Shown here: piece by piece, positions 11,261 through 22,936 of the stretch
Layout: each line of letters begins with the position of its first letter
Position numbering within the stretch: position 1 is the stretch's first letter
NCBI GenBank assembly: GCA_963922205.1
Contig: CAWUHX010000028.1
Span: 1,054,001-1,118,000 of the forward strand
Source of the DNA: Romanomermis culicivorax
Taxonomy: Eukaryota; Nematoda; Enoplea; Mermithida; Mermithidae
Direction of reading: 5' to 3'
DNA: 64,000 bases
Position numbers and translations under genes: made by a program
The notes under the pieces: generated by a model
Databases searched by the model: none
Told to the model about the DNA's origin: nothing
The model's input: only the letters and a program-made list of their open reading frames with translations

Positions 11261-12583
11261 TGTCAGTGACATGCTCTGACCCCGTTGGGTGGCTCCGTAA
11301 GGTTGTTCGTTTCGGGAACCTAAGCCAGCTGGTACTACCACAGGAAAACCTATGGTGTACCTCGGCCTTGTCCTAGGGTTCAGCTGTAGAATAATGGACA
11401 ATGCGGCCGGGTCAGGGGTGGCAATCCCTAGTCCTCATTCACTGAGAATGAGGGACTATGCAATTCGTCGAATGGCTTACTGTAGGGGACCCGATTGTCA
11501 ACCTAAATCCCCTAATTGGCCCTGACCTTAAGGGTTCAAGGGCTTTCTCAACTGAGGGTACTCTCAAGGGGAAACTGGCTTAAGGAGGATTCCCACAAAT
11601 ATACCCTCAATGATAACCCCTGAGAAGACTCACTAAATCTTCTTCTCAAGGTACTTGCTGCTGGGCAATGGGTTCAAGGGTCAAACGAGGGTCCTGCGGA
11701 CGGCGGGGAAGCGTGTTCGACAATCCAAAAGCGATTCGGCGTGGAGGGCAGGCAAATGCGAGTCGGCAGGCGACTGTATCAAAACATTCTTTGGGGAGGC
11801 GACGGTGGTTCTCGATCAACAGGCGACGGGGTAAACTCCTAAGGTTGGGTTACGGTAACTGGCAACGCAAAAGGAGACCCAAGGCGAATATGTAAATTTA
11901 TTAGAAAGGCGGCGGATGCAGGTACAATATGCAAATTATAATATAAACAACGCAGGCAAACGCAGGAATGCAGGCTGTAAAAAGGCAAAGACGATTAGGC
12001 CCAAAAATGAGTGCCAAATTAACAAAACAAGTCCTTTTAAAGGGCCCTGTAATCTACAGTATGCCTTGGGCGGAGCTAAGACACACCCAAGCTAACTTCT
12101 GCAGCGGAAAATGCTGCAGAAGATGCCTATGGTCACATAAACATTTTCCAGTTCACTACCTTAAGCATTGGGGCGAGTTTTCACTCTCCATGCTTAACAT
12201 ATGAATGTCATCTAGTGAGAATTTCCAACTGGGCGTTTCACGTTGTGAAATGTCACTAGTTTTTACTGATAAGAGGTGCACGTTGTGCTCCAATTACAGC
12301 AATGAGCTCGGAGAGCTTATCTTTAACGGAAATTCTGACTAGCGGGTTACATACCGTAGACTACGTACGCAACGGAAAAATAACAAATCGTAATGGAAAT
12401 GAAAGTGCAAAAGTGAAACAGAAACAAAACACAAAAAGTACACACAGAAAATGCATGTAGAAATTATAAAAACGGAAGGCAAAATTAATGCAAGTAATTG
12501 TAGAACAAAACATGGTGAAAAACATTACGGAAAAATATGGTGTGAATCATGTGATGCTGGGCGAAATTTGTCGGCACGTGACA
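11261..12583 (-). repeat. 3' LTR of element B
   Basis: The right end ..cacgtgaca (12575-12583) is the reverse complement of the TGTCACGTG that starts the LTRs of element A. Internal blocks also match A, for example the region around 11400-11720 and the splice-donor-like site near 11635. The left end is placed at TGTCA (11261) by analogy, but the match is weaker over the last 100 bases, so that edge is approximate. Confidence 0.7.
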
Positions 12584-13131
12584 CGGCGGTCCTTCGAAAA
12601 AGGGCGTTGTCCAGGTTTTATACAGCATGTCTGTTTAGGTCAATTGTCCAGGTAGAGGTGACGGCAGGCGGTCAATGGTCCAATGGTTTTTTGGCACATT
12701 TGGACTTGTGGAGTGGTGTCAATAGTGTTTGTAGTTGCTGACGTCAATTGATCAGTGTGGTCCTTGATGTGTGGGGTTGCTGTTGCCAATTGATCCATAT
12801 GGTGATGCCTGGAGTTGCCATTTGTTGGCTGATTTGTGAGATCTGTAACGAGACTAAAAGAAAAATTTTAGGAGCAAGATGTAGGCTATTGCAGGGATGT
12901 GCCTGTGATATGGAGCAATATTCTAGTTTAGATGCATTGATCGCTGCTCAATCTCTTCTTTACACTGCTGTTCCAGCATGGAGCAGGAGCGGGTATTCTG
13001 TGAGAGGCATGGCAGTCCTTCGAAAAAGGACGACCTCATCCGTAAGTCGACTAAAGAAGAGAAGAGCTACTTGATTTCGGGTCGGAGACTTCCGCATCAA
13101 GATGTGGGTCAATGAGATCTTATGTAAAGTC
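12584..13131 (-). promoter_or_regulatory. Paired hairpin module between pol and 3' LTR of element B
   Basis: Two copies of a GTCCTT-cgaaa-AAGG(A/G) hairpin lie at about 12589 and 13016, 427 bases apart. The first abuts the LTR boundary. Element A has the same pair with similar spacing at about 36208 and 36620. The DNA between them is non-coding but conserved in patches, for example the segment giving GATAGCCTACATCTTG-like sequence on the coding strand. Confidence 0.6.
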
Positions 13132-15776
13132 TCAGCTTGTTGATGGAATCAACAAGGGTGCCAACTCAACTGCCTGTGAAGTGGAAGGTATCTCCTCTAC
13201 TGCAGTAGGCTGATCAGGTGACATGTAGTGTCTAAGCTGATTGACATCCAAAGTATCTTCTTGATCTGCCTCAAGCCGAATGGTGACATTAGGATATGCC
13301 ACATTCGTTACAAAGTAGGGCCCATCGTAAATGGGCAGCAATTTAGGCGTAAGGCCACGTTTGCCAGTGGTGCACAGTTTGAGCACCTGATCCCCAATCT
13401 CTTATGAGACATCTCGTGCCATGCGATCGTAAGACTGGGCATAAGCGGCCTGTGATCTCTCAATCCGGCTCTGGATTGAGGTCAGGGCATTTGTAAAATG
13501 CCGTTTGACCATCATATCATATGTAGAAATATCAATGATATGGGCTGGAGAGTTGAATGAGAGCCCCACATCAACAGGTAGCATGGGCATTTGACCATAC
13601 ATGAGCTCAAAGGGGGAATATCCTATGGACTAATTCATGCTAATGTTGACAGCGAACACAGAGTACAGCAGGTGTTCTTCCCAATCAGTATGACTTTGGT
13701 GGACATACATACGTAGCCGTGTAGCTAGCATTTATTAGCTCTTTCCACTTCTCCGTTTTTCATCAGGTGATAAGCGGTGGAGTAGATTTTCTTAGTCGAA
13801 CAAATGGCAGTGAATTCAGTCATCAGTTTGGACGTGAAATCAGTGTCATGATCAGACTGAAGAATCTGCGGTGCCCCATGCCTGCAGAAAATTTGTGTAA
13901 AAAAAAGGCGTGCTATGGTTTGCCCAGTAATATCCGGAGTAGCGAAAGCTTCAACCCATTTGGTAAAGTAGTCGATAAAGACTACAATAAAATGCTTGCC
14001 ACTTTCACTAGTGGTCATTGGTCCCATACAGTCGACACCTACTTGGTGAAATGGCCCCGTAATGATAATTAGTTTCAGAGCTGCTCGGGTCTTTTGTCTC
14101 GCGGGTTTATTCCATTGGCAAAGATCACACTGCTGACAAAAGGACTTGACGTCCGCACTGAGGGAAGGCCAGTGGTACCTGCGGGCTATAAGCCTCACGG
14201 TACATTTAGCGTTTTGTGGAATGGGTAGGTCCTGGATGGCAGCCAATTTGACTTTATCCGGTTCTAGGCCATTCTGTGAGATAGGGTAGCCCAGATATTC
14301 TACCTCAGAGTGCAAAAACTTGCACTTGCTCAGTCTGAGCTTCATTCCACCCTGACGGAGATGCGTAAACACATCCTTCAGTTGCTCAAGCATCTGGGTG
14401 TGAGAGTTCCCCGAACACCAAGATGTCATTGAGATAGGTGAATGCTGTAGGCCACTGCAATCCCGTAAAAAGCAGGTCCATGAGGTGTTGAAACGTCCCA
14501 GGGGTGTTGCAAAGACCAAAAGGCAGATAGTTGGCCTGTTAAATGGCCTGTTAAATGCCGATTTTTCCTTGTCTGCCTCAGCAATAAGTATAGACCAGTA
14601 GGCGTTAGCCTGATCAAGGGTAGTAAAGTATTTCATACCCTTGAGTGTGTCCAGGATGTCATCAATCTGTGGGAGAGGGTAGACATTCTTTTTTGTGACC
14701 TCGTTAAGACCATGAAAATCAACACACATCTGGTGTGACCCATTTTTCTTGCGCACCAGGATGGTATTCATAGCCCAGGGGGAAGTACTAGGCCCGATAA
14801 TACCCTTTTCCTGGAGCGCTCTGACTTCTTGTATGATGAGGTCCTTTTCCTTGGGCGCAGTGCGGTAAGGGAAACAGCGGACTGGGCAAGTGTCACCCAT
14901 GCTGATCTCATGATGCACGAGGTCAGTGGAACATGTGTCCTTCTCATTAATAGCATAGAGGTCAGTGAATGTGACCAGTAAGTCAAGTAATGCTGTCTTG
15001 TCCTGTGAGGAAATATCCGGGGATATCACAGCCTTGGCCTGGAGCCACTTCCAGTCAAGGATGGTATCAGACTTGACTGCCGATCCCTGTGAGGAATCAG
15101 TGTGCATCTGCACATGACCGATGGTCGTGTGCAGGTAGAGAACCACTGAGTGTGTACTCGGGTTAACTACCTGTAGGGGTATGCGACTGTTAGTCACAGT
15201 GCTCACAGTACCAGCAAAATATACGCTGCATTGTTGTCCCAGGAGGGGCTTAGGGAAGAAAGCTACCTCGGGCACATTCACACATAGTGAAGGTACAGGT
15301 GCAGTAAATTGCGTCAGCAAGCAAGGTTCAAGGATAATCAACTCCTGCAAGGGCAGTGCACCACGAGCAGAGGGAGGATTGTGAATAAGGCCCTCACACC
15401 GAACCTGAAGCTCCTTGAACTGAAGAAAGGATTTCTCCCAGTTCAAGCTGACACAATTGAACCATCTAAGGAAGATCATCCCCAAGACTAGTTCAGCTGA
15501 ACAATCCTCTTGAATTTGGACCTGAATCCGTTCAGAGACATCAGCCACTGTAACCATGACATAGGCAGCACCTAGCAGTAGAATCGGAGACCCATTTGCT
15601 GCTATGGGGTGAGCCCTAGTCTCTGTGAGTACCAAGCCGGGTAACTGGACCGCCACCTTGTGATCCAGGAGCAAGAAAACTGCTCCTGTATCAATCAGAG
15701 CCTTGGCTTCCACCCAATTGTTCAGGAGAACTCTGATATGAGGGGTCCTCATTTCAGTGGGGTAGAAGGCTGACAC
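13132..15776 (-). pseudogene. pol: Element B pol: protease 2, RT, integrase, with RNase H deleted
   Basis: The minus reading begins with an aspartic-protease-like domain (ALIDTGAVF, later ELVLG). It enters reverse transcriptase (RTAPKEKDLI, NGSHQMCVDFHGLNEVTKK, FTTLDQANAYWS). Between about 14400 and 14560 the frame is disturbed, so the catalytic YxDD box is not in the main frame, and a 12-bp unit is tandemly duplicated at 14533-14556. At about 14203-14211 the reading jumps from RT straight into the integrase zinc-finger end (RLIARRYHW, CQQCDLC). This removes about 1 kb that in A encodes the RT thumb, RNase H and first integrase residues. The DDE core follows (GVDCMGPM, NGEVER), with a stop at 13725. 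Integrase C-terminal pieces continue at 13602-13402 and 13386-13132 after further stops. Confidence 0.85.
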
Positions 15777-16788
15777 TACATGACCTGGATCAGGTGCAGA
15801 GTCACCAAAACTCGACTCTGGCGCATCGGGTCACCTCGGTATCTGCAAACTGGTGCCTCAGAGCCAACAGATGATTCTGGGTTAGTCCGAGGAGTGGGAT
15901 GAACCTGTACAGTAAGCACATGATCCGATTGCTCTCCTGAGCTCTGAGTAGTTCCTAGTGATTCGACTTCTGTATCAGAGAGTGGTGGCATCTCCAGCAC
16001 AGGGGATGCAGGTGCATCTGAATCACACTGACCTTCTCTAGTGTAACTGGAGAGTTTCCAGGTGGGGGTTGAGGGTAACCTGACCCTGACCTGGTCATTA
16101 AATGATGACTGGCCCATCTAGAAGATGTCTGACTACCTCTGGTCGACCCATGTGATGAGGGGACAGAGGAAGCCTGCGAGGATGGCCGAGAAATGGATGA
16201 AGTCCTTGATCTTGATCGAGACCTGGACCTGTGGGAGGCCCTTGATAGTGAACATGTGTTCTCCAACCAGGGTTCGATCTGATCAATCTCAGCGGCTGTC
16301 AATAGAAGTGGCAGTTCTACCGCCTTCAACGGACAGACATGTTGTTGGTAATCAAAGTTGATATTCTGTAATTGTTCTAGAAAGTCCAATCCAAGAATCA
16401 GATCGACTGGTGCCCAAAAAGGAGATGTTGTCTTACACACATGGAGATGTATATCCACTCTTGTGTGTGGCTGACGGGTTCCGGGCAACATGATCTCATA
16501 TGGTCCTGATAGGAGGGTATGGACGGCTTTCCCATTGATGCTCATTAATGGGTTAAAGTCCTGATGTTGCTGGAAGGCCATCACCACCTTTGGACTCTCT
16601 TTAATCAAGGCCTTGTGAAGACGCTGACTAATGATGGTCTGTGGACAATCAGTGTCAAGGAAAGCTGGAGTTTCCCTGGCGTCAACCAGTACGACGAAAC
16701 ATGGAGTGATTCTGTCTAACTGAGTCGGCACATCATTCTGTATGTAATGAAAACCAACCCAACATTGAACTTTATGGAAAAGGTTCAA
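15777..16788 (-). pseudogene. Element B protease-1-like domain and SR/Ser-rich linker
   Basis: This open frame contains a retropepsin-like pattern: AFLDTDCPQTIIS, where the usual DTG triad reads DTD, and VDLILGLDFLEQL further on. It is followed by an Arg-Ser-rich stretch (SHRSRSRSRSRTSS) at about 16180-16250 and a Ser/Pro-rich low-complexity tail that leads towards protease 2. The Gly-to-Asp change in the catalytic triplet should inactivate this copy. Element A retains DTG at the matching site. In the family arrangement this domain lies between the envelope membrane anchor and the second protease. Confidence 0.7.
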
Positions 16789-16815
16789 TGGAGAGTATTG
16801 GCTAACAAACTGGAC

Positions 16816-18547
16816 CTATCTTTTCTGCTCGCGGTAGCTGAGATAATAGGAGAACCTAACGTAGATGAGATATCCTGTACTGGCCAGCACTGCCAGGGTG
16901 ATGAGGGTGTTAAAGATCAACTGCACTGGTCCACTCAGAAGAGACTGTAAGCCCTGTATGAGATTGTGCTGTTGACCAGTAATCACATGGTTTGCTGCCT
17001 GACCAACACCTTCCAGAGAGGCCTCGATGTCAGTCCCTACCCCTGCAACTGCCTGATAGAGTGAATCTGGTTGTAGGAATAGACCAGTGGCAAAGTTTAC
17101 CAACGGGTTCAAGACTGCTTCAATTTGCTCAGTTTTGTAAACATATTGTTTAGAGAAAGCAAAATTCGAAGGGGTCATCACCAACTGATCGTGAAAAAGC
17201 ACAGGAGTGTCAAAGTGAGTGATGTTGAAGCGCTGTTTCCAGAAAAGTTCAAGCCAAATGTGGTTCACATGGACCTTGCCAGACTCAGTAAACCAGCCCG
17301 AGTGATTTTGGAAAATCCCTGAAAATTGATGGTCACACGGCACTTTTGGGCTAAATCTAATGAGATCTGGGCCACTGGAGGTGGCGAAATAAATGGTTCC
17401 ACCAACCTGATGGGTAGATACTTGTAACAGGTGTCCCCTACCCGGTACGAGTGGTGGACATACATGGCGTTGACCTTTTGACACGGCCATATCATCAGTG
17501 CTTCACCCGTGAATTTTGCCGTCAGGTCATTCCTTTGCAGAAATGCCCGGGCTCCTAGTGTAGGGTCAAGATGAAGCAACTGCCAAGTCAGATCAAGGTA
17601 GTGTTGAGCGTGAGAGCAAAACTCAAGCAAAATGAACCGAAAATTGTTAATTTCCAATTCTTTGATCTGCTGAGCCAGGTAGTTCAGTTTGGCATTGATG
17701 GGGTCAGCACTTGAGTCCTTTGCCAATCCAAACAACCTTTGGGTCATATTAAATCTACCTGGATGCGTAGAAGAAGACCCTGATCTGTTCATACTGTGTT
17801 TAACTGGAGGTCAGGACACAACCAGAAGAGGCGAGAGTTTCCCGGGATCTTCAGGGCAACTTGCAAATCATTGATGATGGTATGGTTCCCTGACACAGAA
17901 GCAGTGTAATTGCCCTGAGGACAATATTGACACTGTGCTGTAAAGTTTGTTGCGGGCCAAACAATTACCCCCTCTAGAGTAGTGCATTGACCTGCAGTGG
18001 GACTGCATCCGCCTACATCTCATAAGGTACTTAGAGCTGTAGTGCCATCCCACGAAGCGACTTGTCCCTCCTCAATGAAGAGGTTAGTCACCGTCCTGAA
18101 GACATCACTGCAGCACCATGAGCACATCAGGTCCAGCATTTAGGTAGTGCTATAAAAGCCAGGGCATATTTCCACAAGCTTTTGTAAACCAAACACCTTC
18201 ATGTGATGTGCTAGCGTACAAGCCGCAGGTGCTAGATGCTGGGTGGTAATGACGTCTGCAGAAATGCCCCTAGATCTGAAGAAACCAGTGTCGGTGCACA
18301 CTTTACCGTTGCGCAAAGTGCACTTCCATGCTGAAGTAGTGATTGGATCAGAGCTAGGAACATACACTGTAACATTCATGCATCGTGAACTCCATGAAGA
18401 TTTTGGTGGCTTGCATTCAACTTTTTGAGGTAGCTCAAGTGGATGACCACTTCTTGAAAGACCACAAAATTGGTACTGAGTAGCATGTATTGCAGAGCTC
18501 ATTCCTAAGAACAGTAATGTCACATAGGCCCAATTTATTATGTACAA
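16816..18547 (-). pseudogene. env: Element B envelope-like glycoprotein
   Basis: The reading starts at ATG 18545-18547 with a hydrophobic signal peptide (WAYVTLLFLGMSSAIHAT) before QYQFCGLSRSG. The ectodomain is Cys-rich with several N-x-S/T sites (NVTVYV, NITHF). Further blocks include CSDVF.. near 18100 and the SHAQHYLDLTWQLL and GARAFLQRNDL segments near 17560-17620. A hydrophobic membrane anchor lies at about 16830-16910 (LIFNTLITLAVLAST), followed by a short basic tail and a stop. Stops and frameshifts near 18140, 18020 and 17790 split the gene. It lies upstream of protease and pol, as in A, not downstream as in retroviruses and errantiviruses. Confidence 0.75.
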
Positions 18548-18611
18548 GCTATTTACAAATGGTGCTCGTAAATATACACCAATATGTACAGTATCCGCCC
18601 ATCAGGCGGTT

Positions 18612-19210
18612 TCATTCTTTGTCGCCGTTGGATGAGATCGGCTCCTCGCCGGGGAAGTCGCTGACCAGGCCCCCACATGGGTGGACTTCGCCAGGAACGC
18701 CAATCATTGGGGACCGCGGAGCGGTTGCCGTCAGGAATGGCGACGGCTCGATGACACTGACGTCCTTGTTGACGGCGGGCAACGTTTCTCCAAAGGCGTT
18801 GGTGACCTTGGTGCGGCGATTTTGCCGCCGCCACTGGTTGTTGCTGGGCAATCGCCACCAGTGTTTGGGCTCCTGTCATCTTTATTGATGGTAACGGGGC
18901 AACAACTGCTGTGGGCTATGCATTGCGGCTCACCCATTCCACAGGGTGGCGGATGGCATCCACTGCTGGCAATGATGGTTCACGGTCCAACAGGATCTTG
19001 TCCACCGGGGTGGCGCGAATAGTTCCATTGGCAATAAACTCCAGTGCTCATCAAGCGACCTTGGGCCCCAATACCCCTAGCCCCGCTGGCTCGCACCGAA
19101 AGCACCACATTGGCGGCCATAAGCACCTCAACCTCGAATGGCTCGTTGAGTAGTGCCCTTGGGAGGTGCAGATACTTTTTTGACAAATCTATTGATGAAA
19201 CGGCCTGCAT
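18612..19210 (-). pseudogene. Element B Gag C-terminal / acidic-tail region
   Basis: The minus-strand reading 18851-18612 ends ..HPCGGLVSDFPGEEPISS.., which matches the acidic end of the frame-1 reading at 29400-29562 in element A ([18 protein letters not shown]). Conservation of protein but not of the other frames shows that this is the coding frame. The upstream part (19210-18980) matches A at about 28925-29060. Frame breaks separate the pieces. It is probably the C-terminal part of Gag. Confidence 0.55.
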
Positions 19211-19437
19211 TGCATCAGTGACAGATGAGGAATCTGTAAATTAGAAATCATTGAAGCCGGTAACTTATAAAGATATCTGATTTTCAGACCAGAAATGTCA
19301 GAAAAAGAAGGTAGTATACCTAGCAGATTCATTGATTCCATTTGACCGAGGACCTCCAATGGGGAGTCCATAGGAATTCCGGGTGGGGGTCCTTGGGCGA
19401 CAAAATGGGCCAGAGGGGCCAGGGCACCTGCCATCGG

Positions 19438-20976
19438 TCAATACCACACAACCATGCTGACATCGCCAGTCGTTTTTGGCCTCATTGACGGGTTTACGTT
19501 GACCAGCATCGTGATTATCGGTGGCAGCAGTGGCAGGGCGGACAACGGAGTCAGTGCCGAAACCACTGCGGCAGCTAAAAATCCAATACTGATTACACAG
19601 ACAGGATAACACAGTTGTGAATGATCCACCAGGTGTTCAGCCAGAATTTCATCATCCAGATCAAACAGATCTGGGTGAGGAAGAATGTCGGTAGCCCCTA
19701 CGGCATTATTTTGCCGCGGGGGTGGCCCATATTGGTTTCCCATCCCATTAGGAGGTGGAGTAGCATTTCGCCAAAAATTCCCACTTGTCCCCTGAGGAGA
19801 GTAACCAGTGTTATGAAAGTTAGTCTTACCAGGCATTGTCGGAGTCCGATGTGGGCAGGCCGTGGCCCTGTTCAATCGTATTTGTCAGCAATGCAGACAG
19901 GGTCTATCGCATCGGTCAGTCAGGTGCACCCTCGTTTGACAAAAATAGCAGCGGCCAGCGCCAGTGGTGGTGGTATTGCTTGGACTGGCGCTGTCAGAAT
20001 GTTGGGCCCAGCAACTAGCCTCGTTGTGGGTGCAACGTCTATGGTAGGAGCACATCTGTAAATGTGCCCCTGATGGGGAATCACCAGCGTTTTGGACGCG
20101 TGCGGATGGCGTCCTTGACGGCATCGGATTTCTTGGAGGCAGCGCCGTTAGCTGAGCCATAAGTTGCGGAATGTGAGCCGTAAGCCAGGCCATCTCAGAT
20201 TGTAGAGGTCGAATCTCATGCGTTGCCGACGGAAGTTGAGCAGTGCCCCTTTGATTCGACATTGACCTGATGTTGTCGGCAGTCTTTAGTTCTGAAGAGA
20301 AAACAGCATTAGATGGGGCAGTGTACTCAATCTCATCCCCAAAAATCTGCGATTCTGCATAGCAAGCTGCTTTGAGAGTCTCTTCAAGAGTTGTAAACTC
20401 CCTGAACTTAATACTATCTCGGAGGACTGGTCTCAGCCCTTGCAAAAAGATAGGTTTTATAATCGAATCTCTAATGTCAGTCACGAGATCCGGATAAGCC
20501 ACCCTGGACAGTCTCTTAAGGTGCTCAAGGTAGACTATCGCAGACTCAGTCGGCTTCTGCAGACGATCTTGGATCAACTGCTGATGCAGATCTGAGTCAT
20601 GCCCTACCGGAAAGTCTTTCCTTAGAAAAGCCCTGAACTCTTCATAGTGGGTTGGCTGTGGAGTACCACTGCTAAAGTCCCGGTAAGATGCTAAAGCAGG
20701 ACCTGTTAGGCAAGACTCAAGAAAGGCGATTTTATATGCATGATCCATTTCTGTTACCCCTTGAAGTGCAAAGAAACAGGTCAAGTGAGATATAAAATCC
20801 GTTTTAGACTCACCAAAAGCCCTCGAAAAGGCAAGAGGGGCCATGAAGCTGGACACAGGAGGGTGCCTTCAGCCATTCATAGCCTCCAGCTTTTGGTTGA
20901 GCGGTCCAAGGGCATTCTCAAATGGAGCTTAGACCTTTATCTCAATCTGTGAAGGTAGGTCAACTTCTGACTTCAT
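19438..20976 (-). pseudogene. gag: Element B gag with CCHC zinc knuckle
   Basis: An ATG at 20974-20976 opens MKSEVDLPSQIE, matching the start of A gag. Two early stops (about 20932 and 20875) break the N-terminus; the long open part is 20856-19885. The capsid region (ITHLTCFFALQGV.., GPALASYRDF, QKPTESAIVYLEHLKRLSR) is typical of the Ty3/gypsy Gag (retrotrans_gag) family. Near the end are CSYHRRCTHNEASC and a CX2CX4HX4C knuckle (CYFCQTRVHLTDRC) at about 19890-19950, used for RNA binding. After stops at 19885 the same frame continues to 19438 with a Gly/Pro/Asn-rich and then hydrophobic stretch that A lacks. Confidence 0.8.
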
Positions 20977-22295
20977 AGTTGAGGGTTCGTCTTCCTGTAA
21001 GGTGGCTAAGACTGATAATCGTGCCTGTGAAGCTATTGGATCAAACTGAATAGAGAGAGGCTCACTGGTCTTTTTGAAACTAGAACTGAGACAGCAGGAA
21101 CGTCTAGGTGTCTCTATTTTGTGAAAATGAGGTAAGTATTACTCTTGTGGTCTTGCGGCCAAGAGGTGCGGGAATTACGAGATCATTTATGCCACGGCGT
21201 TTTTGAGGCTTTAATGCTTGTTCTTTACAATAACTAGTGACCACTTGATGATGGGGCTAGAAAAGAACAAGGTTTCAGCTCTCAGAACGGCCAGGGAGAT
21301 AGGCTGACTCAGAAGGGAATTTATCTGGCCATCTATGTACTTAGAGAGGGGATAACCCGTGTGTAAAGAGAGGGAAATTATATGTCCCAAACTTTAGTGA
21401 AGAAAAATGGGGCTAGATCCAAGTAGTTTAAACCAAAAGTGAATAAATTTTGAATGAAATGGTGGTTTCCCAACCGAAAAAAGGACGAGGGAGGACTCGT
21501 AAGTACGGATGAACCCGCCCAAAAGGGATTTTTATTTGGAGGTTAAGTCCATTGTGCTAGTTTACAAAACCTTAGATTTGGGAGAGCTCGTAACCAACAA
21601 AGTCCTACTCACCAGGAGTAGCGCGTGAAGTAGCTTAAGAATTAATAAGTAAAGGGGGACAACTTAAAGTAAACTTAATGGGTGTAAATAGATAGGGACA
21701 AAATTAGTTTACACACCAGACTACACAAAGGGGATGCACCATTACGCAATTGGCCTCACTCACTAGGAGCAATTGTGATCTCTGAAAAGTGTGATGACTA
21801 GACAGGAGGTTCCCAAGGGGACGACATGCGCATGTATTTTACAACCCTGCCCAAAACGGGAATGTGCATTTTGAACAGAATGGGAGCTCTCCAGGTACAT
21901 TATATACAGCTGGTGGCCGGGATTCCAGTCACTGAGATGAAGTGAGGCTTGCTAGGTCACCAGTTGGAGGCAAGAGCACCAGGTACCAAGGTGCTATTCT
22001 GACACACTCAGTCAGTAAATGGGTGGCATGGGGGTCCTTCGCCCAGCTGTGCCTAATGGACGTGGGGATATGCAGGCTTCCTCCTATGATTTGAGGGGGA
22101 GCTCAAAGCATCTTGAGATCAGGGGTACAGTCTGTCTTGATTAAATGAGTGTAAAGTGAGGAGCTAAGGTGGACTCAGTTGTAACGTGTTTAGGCGGACT
22201 CGAACACCTTCACTTAGGCAGACTAGCGGTATTATGCTATATGGACAACCAACGGAGGTGGACTCAGGATTAATGGGCGACTCTAGTGCAGACAT
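20977..22295 (-). other. Leader (5' untranslated) remnant of element B
   Basis: Non-coding. It aligns in patches with 26873-28102 of element A, for example the GAGTCCGCCT blocks near 22170-22260 and the LTR-adjacent gag upstream region. The match ends near 22290. The CRE-like repeat array seen in A (25626-26665) would lie beyond this truncation and is absent. Confidence 0.6.
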
Positions 22296-22936
22296 TATTA
22301 AGCAAAATTCTATGAAAAAAACATTTTTTTGAAACGCTGGAAAAAAACAAAAGCAAAAAATTATCATAAGGATTTTTCATTAAAGTTGTTTTGTATGCAG
22401 CTTAATTGCATTGCAAAACAATTAAATTGATGGAATAAATAAAATAAACAAATAAGATGAAATGAATAAAATAATTTAGCAGTAAAAGCAGAACGAAAAA
22501 CGAATGATAAAGACATGAGAAGTAAAATAATATAATAAAAAGTAGGTAAAAAGTATAACAAAAGTACACAACCTGAAAAAATCATACAAAAAGTAGTACA
22601 AAATCAGAATATTCAAAAAAATAAATCGATAAAGGAAAAAAGAAACAAAAAACATGCATATGGATATGTTAATAATAAACAAACAAGAATAAGATCGAAA
22701 AGGAGGACCAAATAGGCCATAGGCCAAAGCGTCTACCCCGCCTAATCTCAATTTTTCCATTCTAAAGATAACTGTTTTGAAAATTTGTTATTTTGAGCAC
22801 CTGTTCCGATACTTCGCTGAATTGAGAATCAATGTATTGAGTTTCGCTGTTTTGAGAATCGCTCTAGTGTTTTGCTGAATAGGGGTGAAACCATTCAAAT
22901 GCATGCATAGATGTCACAGTATGCAACAATATGTTA
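22296..22936. other. AT-rich DNA between truncated B and element A
   Basis: A-rich low-complexity DNA with no gene. The last four bases, gtta (22933-22936), are the left copy of element A's target-site duplication. This stretch and the DNA from 38065 onward were continuous before A inserted. Confidence 0.6.

Larger units (their letters stand above)
11261..22295 (-). mobile_element. Element B: 5'-truncated env-bearing Ty3/gypsy retroelement, same family as A
   Basis: On minus, from high to low coordinates, the order is: leader remnant (22295-20977), gag (20976-19438), Pro/acidic region (19210-18612), env (18547-16816), protease 1 (16788-16250), SR-rich linker, protease 2 and pol (15776-13132), paired hairpins, 3' LTR (12583-11261). 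Each part aligns with element A. The leader stops matching A near 22290 (A position about 26873), so about 3.9 kb of leader, primer site and 5' LTR are missing. Coding regions carry stops, frameshifts and a large pol deletion, and are more decayed than those of A. Confidence 0.85.
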
